A DNA stretch of 64,000 bases, taken from Micromonospora nigra (GTDB taxonomy: Bacteria > Actinomycetota > Actinomycetes > Mycobacteriales > Micromonosporaceae). The translations under genes and the position numbers were made by a program. A model generated the notes under the pieces. The model did not search any database, was not told the origin of the DNA, and saw only the letters and a list, made by a program, of their open reading frames with translations. The DNA lies in NCBI RefSeq assembly GCF_900091585.1, contig NZ_FMHT01000003.1, positions 4,641,501-4,705,500 of the forward strand. The letters are read 5' to 3'. Shown here one piece after another: positions 9,073-17,749 of this stretch (position 1 is the stretch's first letter; each line of letters starts with the position of its first letter).

Positions 9073-9740
9073 CGACGGGCCCGGACGGAGCGGGGGAACC
9101 AGGTGGGGCGGTGCCGGGTACGCCACGGCGGGCGGAGCGGAGCGGGCCGATGACCGGGGCGACGGAGTCGACGGCGCCGGTGGTCGCCCGGGTGCCGGTG
9201 CTCAACGCGGCCAACGCCCTGACGGCGCTGCGCCTGGTGCTGGTGCCGGTCTTCGCCGCCGCGGTGGTCGTCTCCGGGATGAGCCACGCCGGATGGCAGA
9301 TCGTCGCCTGCCTGATCTTCGCGGTGGCCTCGGCGACGGACCTGGTCGACGGCTGGATCGCCCGCCGGTTCGCGCTGGTGACCGCCGTGGGCAAGGTGGC
9401 CGACCCGATCGCCGACAAGGCGCTGACCGGTGCGGCCCTGCTGCTGCTGTCCTGGTACGACCGGCTGCCCTGGTGGGTCACCGTGGTCATCCTGGCCCGG
9501 GAACTGGGCATCACGGTGCTGCGCTTCTGGGTGATCCGGCACGGCGTCATCGCGGCCAGCCGGGGCGGCAAGCTCAAGACCGCGTTGCAGATACTCGCCA
9601 TCACCTGGTACCTGTGGCCCATGCCCGCCGCCCTCGCCGCCGTGGGCCCCTGGATCATGGCCGCCGCGGTCGCCGTGACGGTGCTGACCGGCTTCGACTA
9701 CGTCGTCCGGGCTCTGCGGCTGCGCCGTCCCGCCCGCTGA
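9069..9740 (+). CDS. pgsA: CDP-diacylglycerol-glycerol-3-phosphate phosphatidyltransferase
   Basis: A 223-residue integral membrane enzyme that makes phosphatidylglycerophosphate from CDP-diacylglycerol and glycerol-3-phosphate. The CDP-alcohol phosphotransferase signature D-x2-DG-x2-AR-x8-G-x3-D-x3-D is fully present from about residue 94 (VDGWIARR followed by [10 protein letters not shown]). Five or six membrane helices are apparent. Start GTG at 9069 overlaps the rimO stop by four bases. Its place next to clgR and pspA matches the arrangement known from mycobacteria, where pgsA3 precedes clgR. Phosphatidylglycerol supply fits with the envelope-stress genes downstream. Confidence 0.93.
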   Translation: MTTGPDGAGEPGGAVPGTPRRAERSGPMTGATESTAPVVARVPVLNAANALTALRLVLVPVFAAAVVVSGMSHAGWQIVACLIFAVASATDLVDGWIARRFALVTAVGKVADPIADKALTGAALLLLSWYDRLPWWVTVVILARELGITVLRFWVIRHGVIAASRGGKLKTALQILAITWYLWPMPAALAAVGPWIMAAAVAVTVLTGFDYVVRALRLRRPAR

Positions 9741-9870
9741 CCTTCGTCCGGGTGATCAGCGACGACAGCACCGGACACCGACCCCGTTCCGGCGTGGAAC
9801 GTGCATGATCGGCGGGCGCGTGGGCAGGATGTGCGCGCGGGGCATCGGACGGGCGCACGGAGGTCGGCAC

Positions 9871-10386
9871 ATGGGCGGGGACGCGGACGACGAGCGGACG
9901 ATGGGTTCCGCCGCGGCGGCTGTGGTGCACCAGCTCGCCCAGCGGCGGGAGACCCTGGCCACGGTCGAGTCGCTCACCGGCGGGCTGCTCGCCGCCACCG
10001 TGGTGGAGATCGCCGGGGCGAGCGCGGTCTACCGGGGCGGGTTCGTGGTCTACGCCACGGAACTGAAGGCCACCCTGGCCGGCGTACCCGAGGATCTGCT
10101 CGACGCTCGCGGCCCGGTCGACCCGGACGTGGCGGTGGCTCTCGCGGAGGGTGGTCGTCGGCGCTGCGGTGCCGACTGGGGTCTGGCGACGACGGGCGTG
10201 GCCGGCCCTGAGCCGCAGGACGGCAAGCCCGTCGGGCTGGTCTACGTCGCGGTGGCCGGCCCGGGCGGCACCGACGTGCGGCGGCTGGACCTCGACGGTG
10301 GGCGTACCCACATCCGGGACGAGGCGGTCACCGCGGTGTTGCGGCTGCTCGTGGAGCACATCCGCGTCGTCAGGGTGGACGGCTGA
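9871..10386 (+). CDS. pncC: CinA C-terminal-type nicotinamide-nucleotide amidohydrolase
   Basis: A 171-residue stand-alone CinA C-terminal domain. The ATVESLTGGLLAATVVEIAGAS and YRGGFVVYATELKATLAGV regions are the family hallmarks, with the catalytic Ser in ESLTGG near residue 33. It should deamidate nicotinamide mononucleotide for NAD salvage. The N-terminal molybdopterin-like domain of full-length CinA is absent. ATG at 9871 is preferred over upstream in-frame starts because GGAGG lies seven bases upstream. It sits between pgsA and clgR. Confidence 0.9.
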   Translation: MGGDADDERTMGSAAAAVVHQLAQRRETLATVESLTGGLLAATVVEIAGASAVYRGGFVVYATELKATLAGVPEDLLDARGPVDPDVAVALAEGGRRRCGADWGLATTGVAGPEPQDGKPVGLVYVAVAGPGGTDVRRLDLDGGRTHIRDEAVTAVLRLLVEHIRVVRVDG

Positions 10387-10618
10387 GCGCCGCGGGGGTC
10401 GGTGTCCGTGCCCCGGCGGGGCCGCCCGCCGATCCGGACGCCGGGTGCCCGGGTGGCGACAGGGCGCACCGGACACCCAGATCGGACGCCGGGGTGGGAT
10501 GTCGCGAGAGCCCGTAACGGGTACGGTTGCGGGAAAGCTCCGACGTCCGGAGCCGGGGCGGCCCACCGCGCCGGAACGGCCGACGGCTGCGACAGTGTGA
10601 CCCTCAGGGGGAGGTGCG

Positions 10619-11068
10619 ATGGTCCTGCTACGCCGGGTGATCGGTGACGCACTGCGGGCGCGCCGGCAGGGGCAGCACCGCACCCTGCGCGAGGTCTCCT
10701 CCGCCGCCAACGTGAGCCTCGGCTACCTGTCCGAGATCGAGCGCGGCCAGAAGGAGCCGTCCAGCGAACTGCTGGCCGCGATCTGCGAGGCGCTCGGTGC
10801 CCGCCTGTCGGAGCTGCTACGCGAGGTCAGCGACACGGTCGCCCTCGCCGAGCAGATGCCCGGCGTGCTGGTGCCGGTGCAGGACGAGCCGGCCGAGCCG
10901 ACGCCGGTCGCCGCCGCCTCGGTGCGCAAGGCCACCAACCGTGGGGTCCGTCAGGTCACCACCGACGGCACGGTCGCCGTCCAGGTCCGGCAGGACTCGC
11001 CGCTCAAGGCCACCCTCCGCAGCACCCGGGTCCGTCCCGCCGAGCGGGACGTGGTCTGCGCCGCCTGA
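10619..11068 (+). CDS. clgR: XRE-family regulator ClgR
   Basis: A 149-residue DNA-binding protein. A helix-turn-helix spans about residues 5-65 ([22 protein letters not shown] is the recognition region), followed by an Ala/Pro-rich tail ending in ...VVCAA. ClgR activates clp protease and other proteostasis genes in Corynebacterium, Streptomyces and Mycobacterium; in mycobacteria it also drives pspA. The non-polar C-terminal AA fits a ClpP-type degradation tail, as known for ClgR proteins. GGGGGAGGTGCG immediately before the ATG is a strong ribosome-binding site. Its position just upstream of pspA supports the assignment. Confidence 0.9.
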   Translation: MVLLRRVIGDALRARRQGQHRTLREVSSAANVSLGYLSEIERGQKEPSSELLAAICEALGARLSELLREVSDTVALAEQMPGVLVPVQDEPAEPTPVAAASVRKATNRGVRQVTTDGTVAVQVRQDSPLKATLRSTRVRPAERDVVCAA

Positions 11069-11266
11069 GCGCATCGCGCTGCGTGGTCGGGCTGGCCGCT
11101 GCCGCGTAGGGTTGATCCCGGGCAGTTCCGGTCGTCGTCCCCGCTCGCCGGTACGGACGCCGGGTTGGCGTCCGGCTGGGACGATGGGAAGCCAGTGCCG
11201 CCCCACGGCGGGGCCGGCCGTTCCGATCGTCGGGCGCAGCGAGGCTACTGAGGGGATATCACCGAG

Positions 11267-12130
11267 ATGGCTAACCCGTTCGTCAAGGGTTGGAAGTACC
11301 TGATGGCGCTGTTCGGCGCCCGGATCGACGAGCACGCGGATCCGAAGGTGCAGATCCAGCAGGCCATCGAGGAGGCCCAGCGCCAGCACCAGGCCCTGGT
11401 GCAGCAGGCCGCCGCCGTGATCGGCAACCAGCGTCAGCTGGAGATGAAGCTGTCCCGGCAGATGTCCGAGGTCGAGACGTTGCAGTCCAACGCCCGCCAC
11501 GCCCTCGTCCTCGCCGACCAGGCCCGCGCCCGCGGCGACGAGGCCGAGGCCGGCCGCTACGAGCAGTCGGCGCAGACCCTCGCCACCCAGTTGGTCGCCG
11601 CCGAGCAGGCCACGGAGGACCTGAAGACGCTGCACGACCAGGCGCTCGGTGCCGCCGGGCAGGCCCGTCGGGCGGTGGAGAACAACTCGATGATCCTCCA
11701 GCAGAAGCTCGCCGAGCGTTCGAAGCTGCTCAGTCAGCTGGAGCAGGCCAAGATGCAGGAGACGGTGGCGCGCTCGCTGGAGTCGATGTCCGCGCTCACC
11801 GCGCCCGGCACCACCCCCACCCTCGACGAGGTGCGTGACCGCATCGAGCGCCGCTACGCCAACGCGATGGGCCGCGCCGAACTGGCCAGCAACTCCGCCG
11901 AGGGGCGGATGCTGGAGATCCAGAAGGCGACCATCGACTCGGCGGGTTCCGCCCGGCTGGAGCAGATCCGCTCCAGCATGGCCGGCGAGCAGCTCGGCGG
12001 CCAGCAGGAGCAGCCGGCGGTGGCGCAGGACAGCTCCGCCGCCGACCAGGCGGGGGCGTCCCGCCTCGACGAGATCCGCGCCAGCATGACCCGCGACCGG
12101 GGTGCCGGCGGCACCACCGCCGCCGGCTGA
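11267..12130 (+). CDS. pspA: Phage-shock protein A (PspA/IM30 family)
   Basis: A 287-residue ESCRT-III-like membrane-maintenance protein. It begins [21 protein letters not shown], an amphipathic N-terminal helix of the family, and continues as long Gln/Ala/Glu-rich coiled coil to about residue 220, then a lower-complexity C-terminal tail. PspA stabilises the cytoplasmic membrane and in actinobacteria forms a loop with ClgR and a PspM-like membrane protein, both of which flank it here. No pspBC is seen, as expected for this phylum. Confidence 0.93.
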   Translation: MANPFVKGWKYLMALFGARIDEHADPKVQIQQAIEEAQRQHQALVQQAAAVIGNQRQLEMKLSRQMSEVETLQSNARHALVLADQARARGDEAEAGRYEQSAQTLATQLVAAEQATEDLKTLHDQALGAAGQARRAVENNSMILQQKLAERSKLLSQLEQAKMQETVARSLESMSALTAPGTTPTLDEVRDRIERRYANAMGRAELASNSAEGRMLEIQKATIDSAGSARLEQIRSSMAGEQLGGQQEQPAVAQDSSAADQAGASRLDEIRASMTRDRGAGGTTAAG

Positions 12131-12154
12131 CCGGCCGGTCCGAGGAGGTAGAGG

Positions 12155-12934
12155 GTGGCAGACGAGCGTACGCGGTACTTCCGGCGCCTCGACCGGCTGC
12201 GCCGGTCCGCCCGCCGGTGGAGCGTTCTCGCCGGTGGGCTCGGCGGGGCGACGGCGGTCCTGACCCCGTACGCCGGGCTGGGCCTGCCCGACGCGGCATG
12301 GGCCGCCGGGGCGGGTGGTGCGGTCGCCCTCACCGCCTGGCGCTGGATCGACCTGCGGGCCCTGGCCGCCCGACCCGCGCCTCCCCCGCTCGACCCGGCG
12401 GAGGCCGCCGCCCGGTCCCGGGCCCGACTCGTCGCCGCCGTGGAGCGCCTGCCCGTCGGCCCCGGCGTGCTCGCCGAGGTGCGCCGGGTGCGGTCCCGGG
12501 TGGCGCTGCGCGGCACCAGCGCGGCGCAGCCGTGGGCCCGCCTCGACCGGGCCTCGCTCACTCTCGCCGGCATGACCGGCCGGCTGACCGGCCTCGCCGA
12601 GCCCGCGGTGCGGGAGGCGGCGGCCGCCGACCGGTCCCTGCGTGACCTGGCCGACCGGGTCGCCAGCGTCGAACGGGCGCTGCGGCTCGCCCCGCCGGAC
12701 GCCCGACCGCCGCTGACCGAGGCGCACCGGGCGTTGACCGGCCAGTTGGAGGCGGGCGTGTCCGCGTACGAACGGCTGGTGGTGGCCGCCGCCGGTTACC
12801 TCGCCGAGGACTACCGTCCCGACGCCGCCGACCCGGCCGCGACCCGGCTGACCGAGGCGACCGACCTGCTGCACGGCGTCGCCGCCGCCCTGGCGGAACT
12901 CCGCTCGGGCGGTGCCCAGGTGCGCCCCACCTGA
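12155..12934 (+). CDS. pspM: PspM-like envelope-stress membrane protein
   Basis: A 259-residue protein that starts basic, then has two closely spaced hydrophobic segments (about residues 25-47 and 49-65) and a long helical cytoplasmic or periplasmic part. It lies 24 bp after pspA with AGGAGGT seven bases before its GTG, so it is probably co-transcribed. Position and topology match PspM (Rv2743c type), which anchors PspA at the membrane in mycobacteria. Assignment rests mainly on topology and gene order because the sequence is poorly conserved. It ends only three bases from the convergent oxidase-fold gene. Confidence 0.75.
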   Translation: MADERTRYFRRLDRLRRSARRWSVLAGGLGGATAVLTPYAGLGLPDAAWAAGAGGAVALTAWRWIDLRALAARPAPPPLDPAEAAARSRARLVAAVERLPVGPGVLAEVRRVRSRVALRGTSAAQPWARLDRASLTLAGMTGRLTGLAEPAVREAAAADRSLRDLADRVASVERALRLAPPDARPPLTEAHRALTGQLEAGVSAYERLVVAAAGYLAEDYRPDAADPAATRLTEATDLLHGVAAALAELRSGGAQVRPT

Positions 12935-12937
12935 GCG

Positions 12938-15900
12938 TCACGGCGGCGTCGTCACGGTCACCGGCCCCGAGTACGGGGAGGTGCCGACCACGTTGAACGA
13001 CCGGATCCGGTAGTGGTAGGTGACGCCCCGGGCGAGCCCGGTGTTGGTGAAGCCCCGGCCGGTGACCGTGAACGTGGCCAGGTCCCGGCTGAACGCCGGG
13101 TCCAGGGCCCGCTGCACGGTGAAGCCCGCGCCCGGCCCCGCCGTCGTGCCGGCCGCCCAGCCCAGCACCACCGTCGCCAGGTCCGGCGCCGGCGCGCTCG
13201 CGGTGACGCTCAGCGCGCTGGGCGGGTTCGGTCGTGGCGGGGTGGTCACCGTGGCCACGGTCGACCAGGCCGAGGCGGCACCCAGGTACGTGGTCCGCAC
13301 CCGGTAGTAGTAGGTGGTCTCCGGGGCCACGGCGGTGTCCAGGTGCTGGTCGCCGACGCCCACCGCGGTCGTCCCCGGCCCGCTGGTGAACGTCGGATTG
13401 GTGGCCCGCTGCACGTCGAGGCCGGTGGCGAAGGACCGGTTGGCCCAACGCAGCGCCACCCGCAGCGGGGCCGCCGGGGGGATCGCGGCGGTCAGTCCCG
13501 CCGGGGCGGTGAGTTCGACGGTGGCGGGCACCCCGTTCGACCAGGCGGAGCAGCTGACGGCGTTCTCCGCCCGGATGCGGTAGTGGTAGGTCACTCCCGG
13601 CGTGACCGTCGCGTCGGTGTAGCGGGACGCCGTCGCCGCCACGGTGATGACGGTCAGCTCCCGGGTGAAGCCGGCGTCGGTGGCCCGTTGGAGCAGGTGG
13701 CTGCTGGCCGATGGTCGGCTGCCGTTGCCGGTCCAGGTCAGGGTGATCGCCGGCAGGGCGGTCGCCGAGCCGGGTGCCGGGTTGGCCGTCAACCCGGTGG
13801 GTGCCTGGGGGGAGACCCGCAGCACCAGCGGTCGGCTCGCCCCCTGGTCGCGGTGCCCGGCCAGCCGGCTCGACCAGCGGTACTCCCAGCCCAGGTTGAC
13901 GGGCTGGTTGAGCACCGTCGTGGGCCGGCCGTCGAAGGGGCTGACCGGGGTGCCGTCGAGCCGTACACCGCTCGGGCGGGTCGGGTCCAGCAGGCGGACA
14001 CTGTCACCGACCTTGAAGGGCAGGGGGGGCGCCACGGGCCGCAGCGCCACCACCACGTCCTCCCGGGGGTCGACGCGAACCACCTGCCGCCAGCCCAGCT
14101 CGCCCGGCTGCGGCGGGCGGATCGTCCCGTCCCGCCCGACCCGGTTCACCACCTGCACCTCTACCCCGTCGAACTGCACCGGGTGCGTCTGCCGGGCGTC
14201 ACCGCGGATGCGCCACAGCTGGGTGCCGTCGGCCGGTGCCCCCACCGCCACCGTGGGGTCGGTGACCAGCACGACCTCCGTGGCCGGGTCGGTGGGGCCC
14301 AGCGACAGCGTGTCGGGGGACAGCGGGCCGGCGTTCGGATGCCCGACCCCGAGCCGGCCGGTGAGCCGCCCGTGGCCGGGTTCGAACGCCTGCCGGACCG
14401 CCTTGACCGCCAGCGGCAGGGTGACCGGCGTGGCGCTGCCCGCCGGGGTGAACGTGACCGTGGTGGCGTGCACCGGCACCGTCGTGTCCCGGGCGGTACG
14501 GGTGCCGAACGCCGGATCGTACGCCGGCTGCGGCACGATCGGTGGCCGCTGGGCGGTGGCGTACGCGCCGGGCAGCCGGGCCCGCAGCCGCTCCCAGTCG
14601 TACGGCGCCTCCGGCGTGCCGGTCACCCGGAACTGCACGAGCGTGCGGGTGTTCGGGCCGTACCCGGGCAGGGTGGGCGGTGCCCCACCCCCGGCGGTGC
14701 GGTCGGGGGCGCCGGTGTGGTGGTCGTACCGGGGGTCGGCCGCCGGCAGCGGGGCCGGGCAGTCGTTGTAGAGGATCAGGGTGCTGCCCGGGGCCACTTC
14801 GGCGAAGTCGACGAGGACGTCGGCGCGTTCACCGGGGGCCAGCAGCAGGGCCGGGCAGTCGACGTTGAGCACCGTCGCGTCACGCCGGTCGTACCGGAAG
14901 CCCACCGGGCGGTTCGCCACCGCCACCGGGGCCGGCAACAGCCCGCACTCGTTGCCGATGCGTACCAGTTCGGGGCCGGCGGCCCGTGGGTCCGGCACGC
15001 CGCCCACCCGCCCGTCGGTCGGCCAACCGGTCGGGCGGTCCGGCGCGGGTACGGCCGCCACCATCGGCACCTCACCGGCGTCCCCGGCTGCCAGCCCGCC
15101 GTCCGGCCCCCACATGGGTGCGTCGGAGACGGCCCGGTACAGCTGGAGGTTCAGGGAGCGGTCCGTGCAGGCGTTGAGGATCCGGAACCGGTACAGCCGT
15201 GGCTCCACCTCCAGGTACGGGTAGGCCACGCCGTTGACGAGCACCGTGTCCCCGTACGCCTCGGGCACCGCCGACGGGTGCGGCACCTGCGGGGCCTCCG
15301 GCGGTTCGTCCGGGTCGGTCAGCGGGTCGTGGTGCGGGTTCGGCGCGGGCCCGGCGGCGTCCGCTCCGTCGGCGGTACGCGACCACGGCCCGTACTCCCA
15401 ACGCCCGGCCGGGTTGGTCCCGTCCGCGCGGTACGGGTTCTGCCGTGCCTGGTAGACGTGCGGGAACCACAGGCTGCCCCGGGCCCCCCACCGGTCCCGG
15501 TCCCAGGTCGGGTCCTGCGCGGCGAGCTGGGTGTCGTCGGGTACGAAGGTCTTGTCCTCGAACACCAGGGGCCACTGATCCGCCGGCAGGACGCCCTCGG
15601 CGATCAGGTCGTCCTCGACCGGGTCGGTGATCAGGTAGAGCGCCACCTGCCCCGAGTAGCAGGTCAGCCGGGACAGTCCCTGGGTGTTGTCGTGGAACCA
15701 CAGCAGCCGGCCGCTCTGGTCGTTGGGCAGGTACAGCGTGGTGGCACCGCGGCCGGGGGGCGGCATGTCCGGCACGTGGGTCAGGCCGGGCCCCGTCGGG
15801 TACGGCGTGATCTCGCCCGCCGGGGCGACCCACTGTCCGGGGTTGCCGGCGCTGGTCCATCCGGTCAGCGCTCCCGACAGGTGCAGTACGGCCCGGTTCT

Positions 15901-16573
15901 GCGGGTAGGGGGCGGGCCCGTCGAGCGGACCGGTGCCCGCCCCGGCCACTGTGGTGTCGACGGGCAGGAACAGTTCGCCGGCCCGGCCGGTGGGTAACTG
16001 GTTGATGAACTTGATCCGGACGGGCCGGCCCCGCCGCGCGGTGATCACCGGGCCCAGGTGCCAGGGCCGTTCCGGCGGCACCACCGTGTTGTGGCCGTCG
16101 GGGTCGGTGCCCAGGTTGATCTGCCGGTAACCGCGCAGCCGGGTGGCCGGCAGGTCCCGGTGCAGCCGCTGCGCGTACTCCTGGAGACTGATCTCGTAGT
16201 AGTCGCAGCCCGGGTAGGTGACGGTGTCCGGCACCGCCACCGGCAGGTGGGCACCCCGCGTGCCGGGCCGGGGGCCGAGCCCCGGCAGGGCGTCGACGAA
16301 CTTGCGGATCCCGGTGCCGGGCACCAGGCGACCGGCTGCGTCGACCACCGGCAGGGGGCTGTGTGCGTGGTTCGGCACCGCACCGAAGCACCGGGGCACG
16401 GCAGCCGGGTCGAGGCTGGCCGGCGCAGCCTCCGAATGCCGGGGCGGGTCCGGGGTGTCGTCGGGGTCGGTCCGGGCGGTCGGCACCGGCGGGCCGTCCG
16501 CTGCCACGCCGCCGGGTCCGGTACGGGTGTCGCGGCCGATCCACGTCGACCGGAGCTTGCGGAACACGGCCAT
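12938..16573 (-). CDS. Multicopper-oxidase-fold protein with degenerate copper sites and three fibronectin type III domains
   Basis: A 1211-residue protein. Residues 150-920 follow the cupredoxin architecture of CotA/bilirubin-oxidase-like actinobacterial oxidases, including the typical PVDTTVAGAG and QNRAVLHLSG, NDQSGRLLWFHDN, THPVQFDGVEVQVVNRVG and GWEYRW segments. At each copper site the ligands are changed: HLHG is HLSG (231-234), HDH is HDN (294-296), HPIHxH is HPVQFD (797-802), and the HCHxxxH segment is SSRLAGH (901-907), so the type 1 cysteine is missing. Three FN3 domains follow (about 923-1211), each ending in a YHYRIR- or YYYRVR-type strand. No signal peptide is visible from ATG 16573. 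Fold known, activity unlikely, role unknown. Confidence 0.85.
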   Translation of the reverse strand: MAVFRKLRSTWIGRDTRTGPGGVAADGPPVPTARTDPDDTPDPPRHSEAAPASLDPAAVPRCFGAVPNHAHSPLPVVDAAGRLVPGTGIRKFVDALPGLGPRPGTRGAHLPVAVPDTVTYPGCDYYEISLQEYAQRLHRDLPATRLRGYRQINLGTDPDGHNTVVPPERPWHLGPVITARRGRPVRIKFINQLPTGRAGELFLPVDTTVAGAGTGPLDGPAPYPQNRAVLHLSGALTGWTSAGNPGQWVAPAGEITPYPTGPGLTHVPDMPPPGRGATTLYLPNDQSGRLLWFHDNTQGLSRLTCYSGQVALYLITDPVEDDLIAEGVLPADQWPLVFEDKTFVPDDTQLAAQDPTWDRDRWGARGSLWFPHVYQARQNPYRADGTNPAGRWEYGPWSRTADGADAAGPAPNPHHDPLTDPDEPPEAPQVPHPSAVPEAYGDTVLVNGVAYPYLEVEPRLYRFRILNACTDRSLNLQLYRAVSDAPMWGPDGGLAAGDAGEVPMVAAVPAPDRPTGWPTDGRVGGVPDPRAAGPELVRIGNECGLLPAPVAVANRPVGFRYDRRDATVLNVDCPALLLAPGERADVLVDFAEVAPGSTLILYNDCPAPLPAADPRYDHHTGAPDRTAGGGAPPTLPGYGPNTRTLVQFRVTGTPEAPYDWERLRARLPGAYATAQRPPIVPQPAYDPAFGTRTARDTTVPVHATTVTFTPAGSATPVTLPLAVKAVRQAFEPGHGRLTGRLGVGHPNAGPLSPDTLSLGPTDPATEVVLVTDPTVAVGAPADGTQLWRIRGDARQTHPVQFDGVEVQVVNRVGRDGTIRPPQPGELGWRQVVRVDPREDVVVALRPVAPPLPFKVGDSVRLLDPTRPSGVRLDGTPVSPFDGRPTTVLNQPVNLGWEYRWSSRLAGHRDQGASRPLVLRVSPQAPTGLTANPAPGSATALPAITLTWTGNGSRPSASSHLLQRATDAGFTRELTVITVAATASRYTDATVTPGVTYHYRIRAENAVSCSAWSNGVPATVELTAPAGLTAAIPPAAPLRVALRWANRSFATGLDVQRATNPTFTSGPGTTAVGVGDQHLDTAVAPETTYYYRVRTTYLGAASAWSTVATVTTPPRPNPPSALSVTASAPAPDLATVVLGWAAGTTAGPGAGFTVQRALDPAFSRDLATFTVTGRGFTNTGLARGVTYHYRIRSFNVVGTSPYSGPVTVTTPP

Positions 16574-16813
16574 GGTTCTCCCCGGGGCCGGGCGCGGCGG
16601 CCACCACCCCGGCGGGGCGACCGTGAGCGCGCTTCGTTGACGGTCCGTGAGCACTCAACCGCAGCATGCGACGTCGACGGCCGGGTGAGGAAGTACCCAA
16701 TCGTCCCTATCTCCCACCTGCCCGGCGTGTCGTCGATGCCACCCCGGCGGTCGTCCGCCCGGAGGACTTCCGGGCCCTTCCGGGAGGGGCGCCGAGCGGC
16801 GCGGGGGAGCCGG

Positions 16814-17641
16814 TCAGGCTGGCGGTGGGGGGCCGGGTTGGCAGGTGGGGCACCAGTAGGTGACCCGTCCGCCCAGATCCTGGTGGCGGATGGCTGTGCC
16901 GCAGCGCCGGCACGGCTGGGCGCGTCGGCCGTACACGTGACTGGTCTGCCCGCGACGCAGCGAGCCGGTGGTGCTCTGCGTCCAGCGGCCCCGGTTCGCG
17001 GCGAGCAGCCGCTGCGCCAGGGCGACCGTGCCGGCCAGGTCGGGGACCTGCCGCACCGGGGTCCACGGCGAGAGGCCGCGCAGGAACAGCACCTCGCACT
17101 TGTAGAGGTTGCCGACACCGGCCAGGTTGCGCTGGTCGAGCAGGGCCTCGCCGATGGTGGCGTCGGGGTGGGCGGTCAGCCGGCGCACCGCCTCCACCGG
17201 GTCCCAGTCGGGGCCGAGCAGGTCGGGGCCGAGGTGGCCGACCAGGGTGCCCTCGTCGGCGGTGGGGAGTAGCGCCACCTCGTGCAGGTGGTGACCGACG
17301 GCCACCGCCTGCGGGCTGCGCAGCACCACCCGGATCAGGTGGGCGGGCCGGGCGGCCCACCGCTCACCCGGCGCGTACGCCCGCCAGGCCCCGTCCATCC
17401 GCAGGTGGGAGTGCAGTGTCCAGCGGCCCCCGGTGCCGGGGGTGGGACCGCCACCGGACTCCGGGGCGGCGAGGCGCAGCAGCAGGTGTTTGCCCCGGCT
17501 GGCGGACTCACGCACGGTCCAACCGGTGAGGTCGGTGGCGGCGAGTTGCGGCACCCGGAAGTCGCTTCCGGTGAGCCGGGCGCCGGCCAGCGCGCGGTGC
17601 AGCACGCGGGCGGTGTTCCAGACGGTGTCGCCTTCGGGCAC
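16814..17641 (-). CDS. nei2: Fpg/Nei-family DNA glycosylase, Nei2-like
   Basis: A 275-residue base-excision repair glycosylase/AP lyase. It begins MPEGDTVW: Pro2 is the Schiff-base nucleophile and Glu3 the general acid. SRGKHLLLR carries the conserved lysine, and a C-terminal zinc finger has the pattern C-x2-C-x16-C-x2-C (CRRCG ... CPTC). The PEGDTV start and overall pattern match mycobacterial Nei2 rather than MutM. In mycobacteria nei2 lies next to lhr; here lhr is about 6 kb away on the same strand, with the xylanase region inserted between. Substrates are expected to be oxidised pyrimidines. Confidence 0.92.
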   Translation of the reverse strand: MPEGDTVWNTARVLHRALAGARLTGSDFRVPQLAATDLTGWTVRESASRGKHLLLRLAAPESGGGPTPGTGGRWTLHSHLRMDGAWRAYAPGERWAARPAHLIRVVLRSPQAVAVGHHLHEVALLPTADEGTLVGHLGPDLLGPDWDPVEAVRRLTAHPDATIGEALLDQRNLAGVGNLYKCEVLFLRGLSPWTPVRQVPDLAGTVALAQRLLAANRGRWTQSTTGSLRRGQTSHVYGRRAQPCRRCGTAIRHQDLGGRVTYWCPTCQPGPPPPA

Positions 17642-17663
17642 CCTGCCATCCTCCCTCGTCCGA

Positions 17664-17674
17664 GCGAAATTCGC
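17664..17674. promoter_or_regulatory. Short palindrome in the nei2 / secreted-protein intergenic region
   Basis: GCGAAATTCGC is a perfect odd-centred 11-bp palindrome. It lies in an AT-rich patch (17664-17740) that must hold the divergent promoters of nei2 and the secreted SH3-type protein. It could be an operator; no regulator gene is adjacent. Confidence 0.35.
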
Positions 17675-17749
17675 ATGTATCGCTATTTGTACTTAGGTTC
17701 CTATCGATCAGCGTAAAAGGCACTATCAGGGAGTTCTGAGGAGAACGCT

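Noticed and set aside
10387..10618. ClgR autoregulatory box upstream of clgR
   Set aside because: No convincing match to the published CGC-N-GCG dyad was found by eye.
13013..15997. A 994-codon plus-strand open frame opposite the oxidase-fold gene
   Set aside because: Antisense shadow of a gene with recognisable cupredoxin and FN3 segments; no domain or ribosome-binding site.
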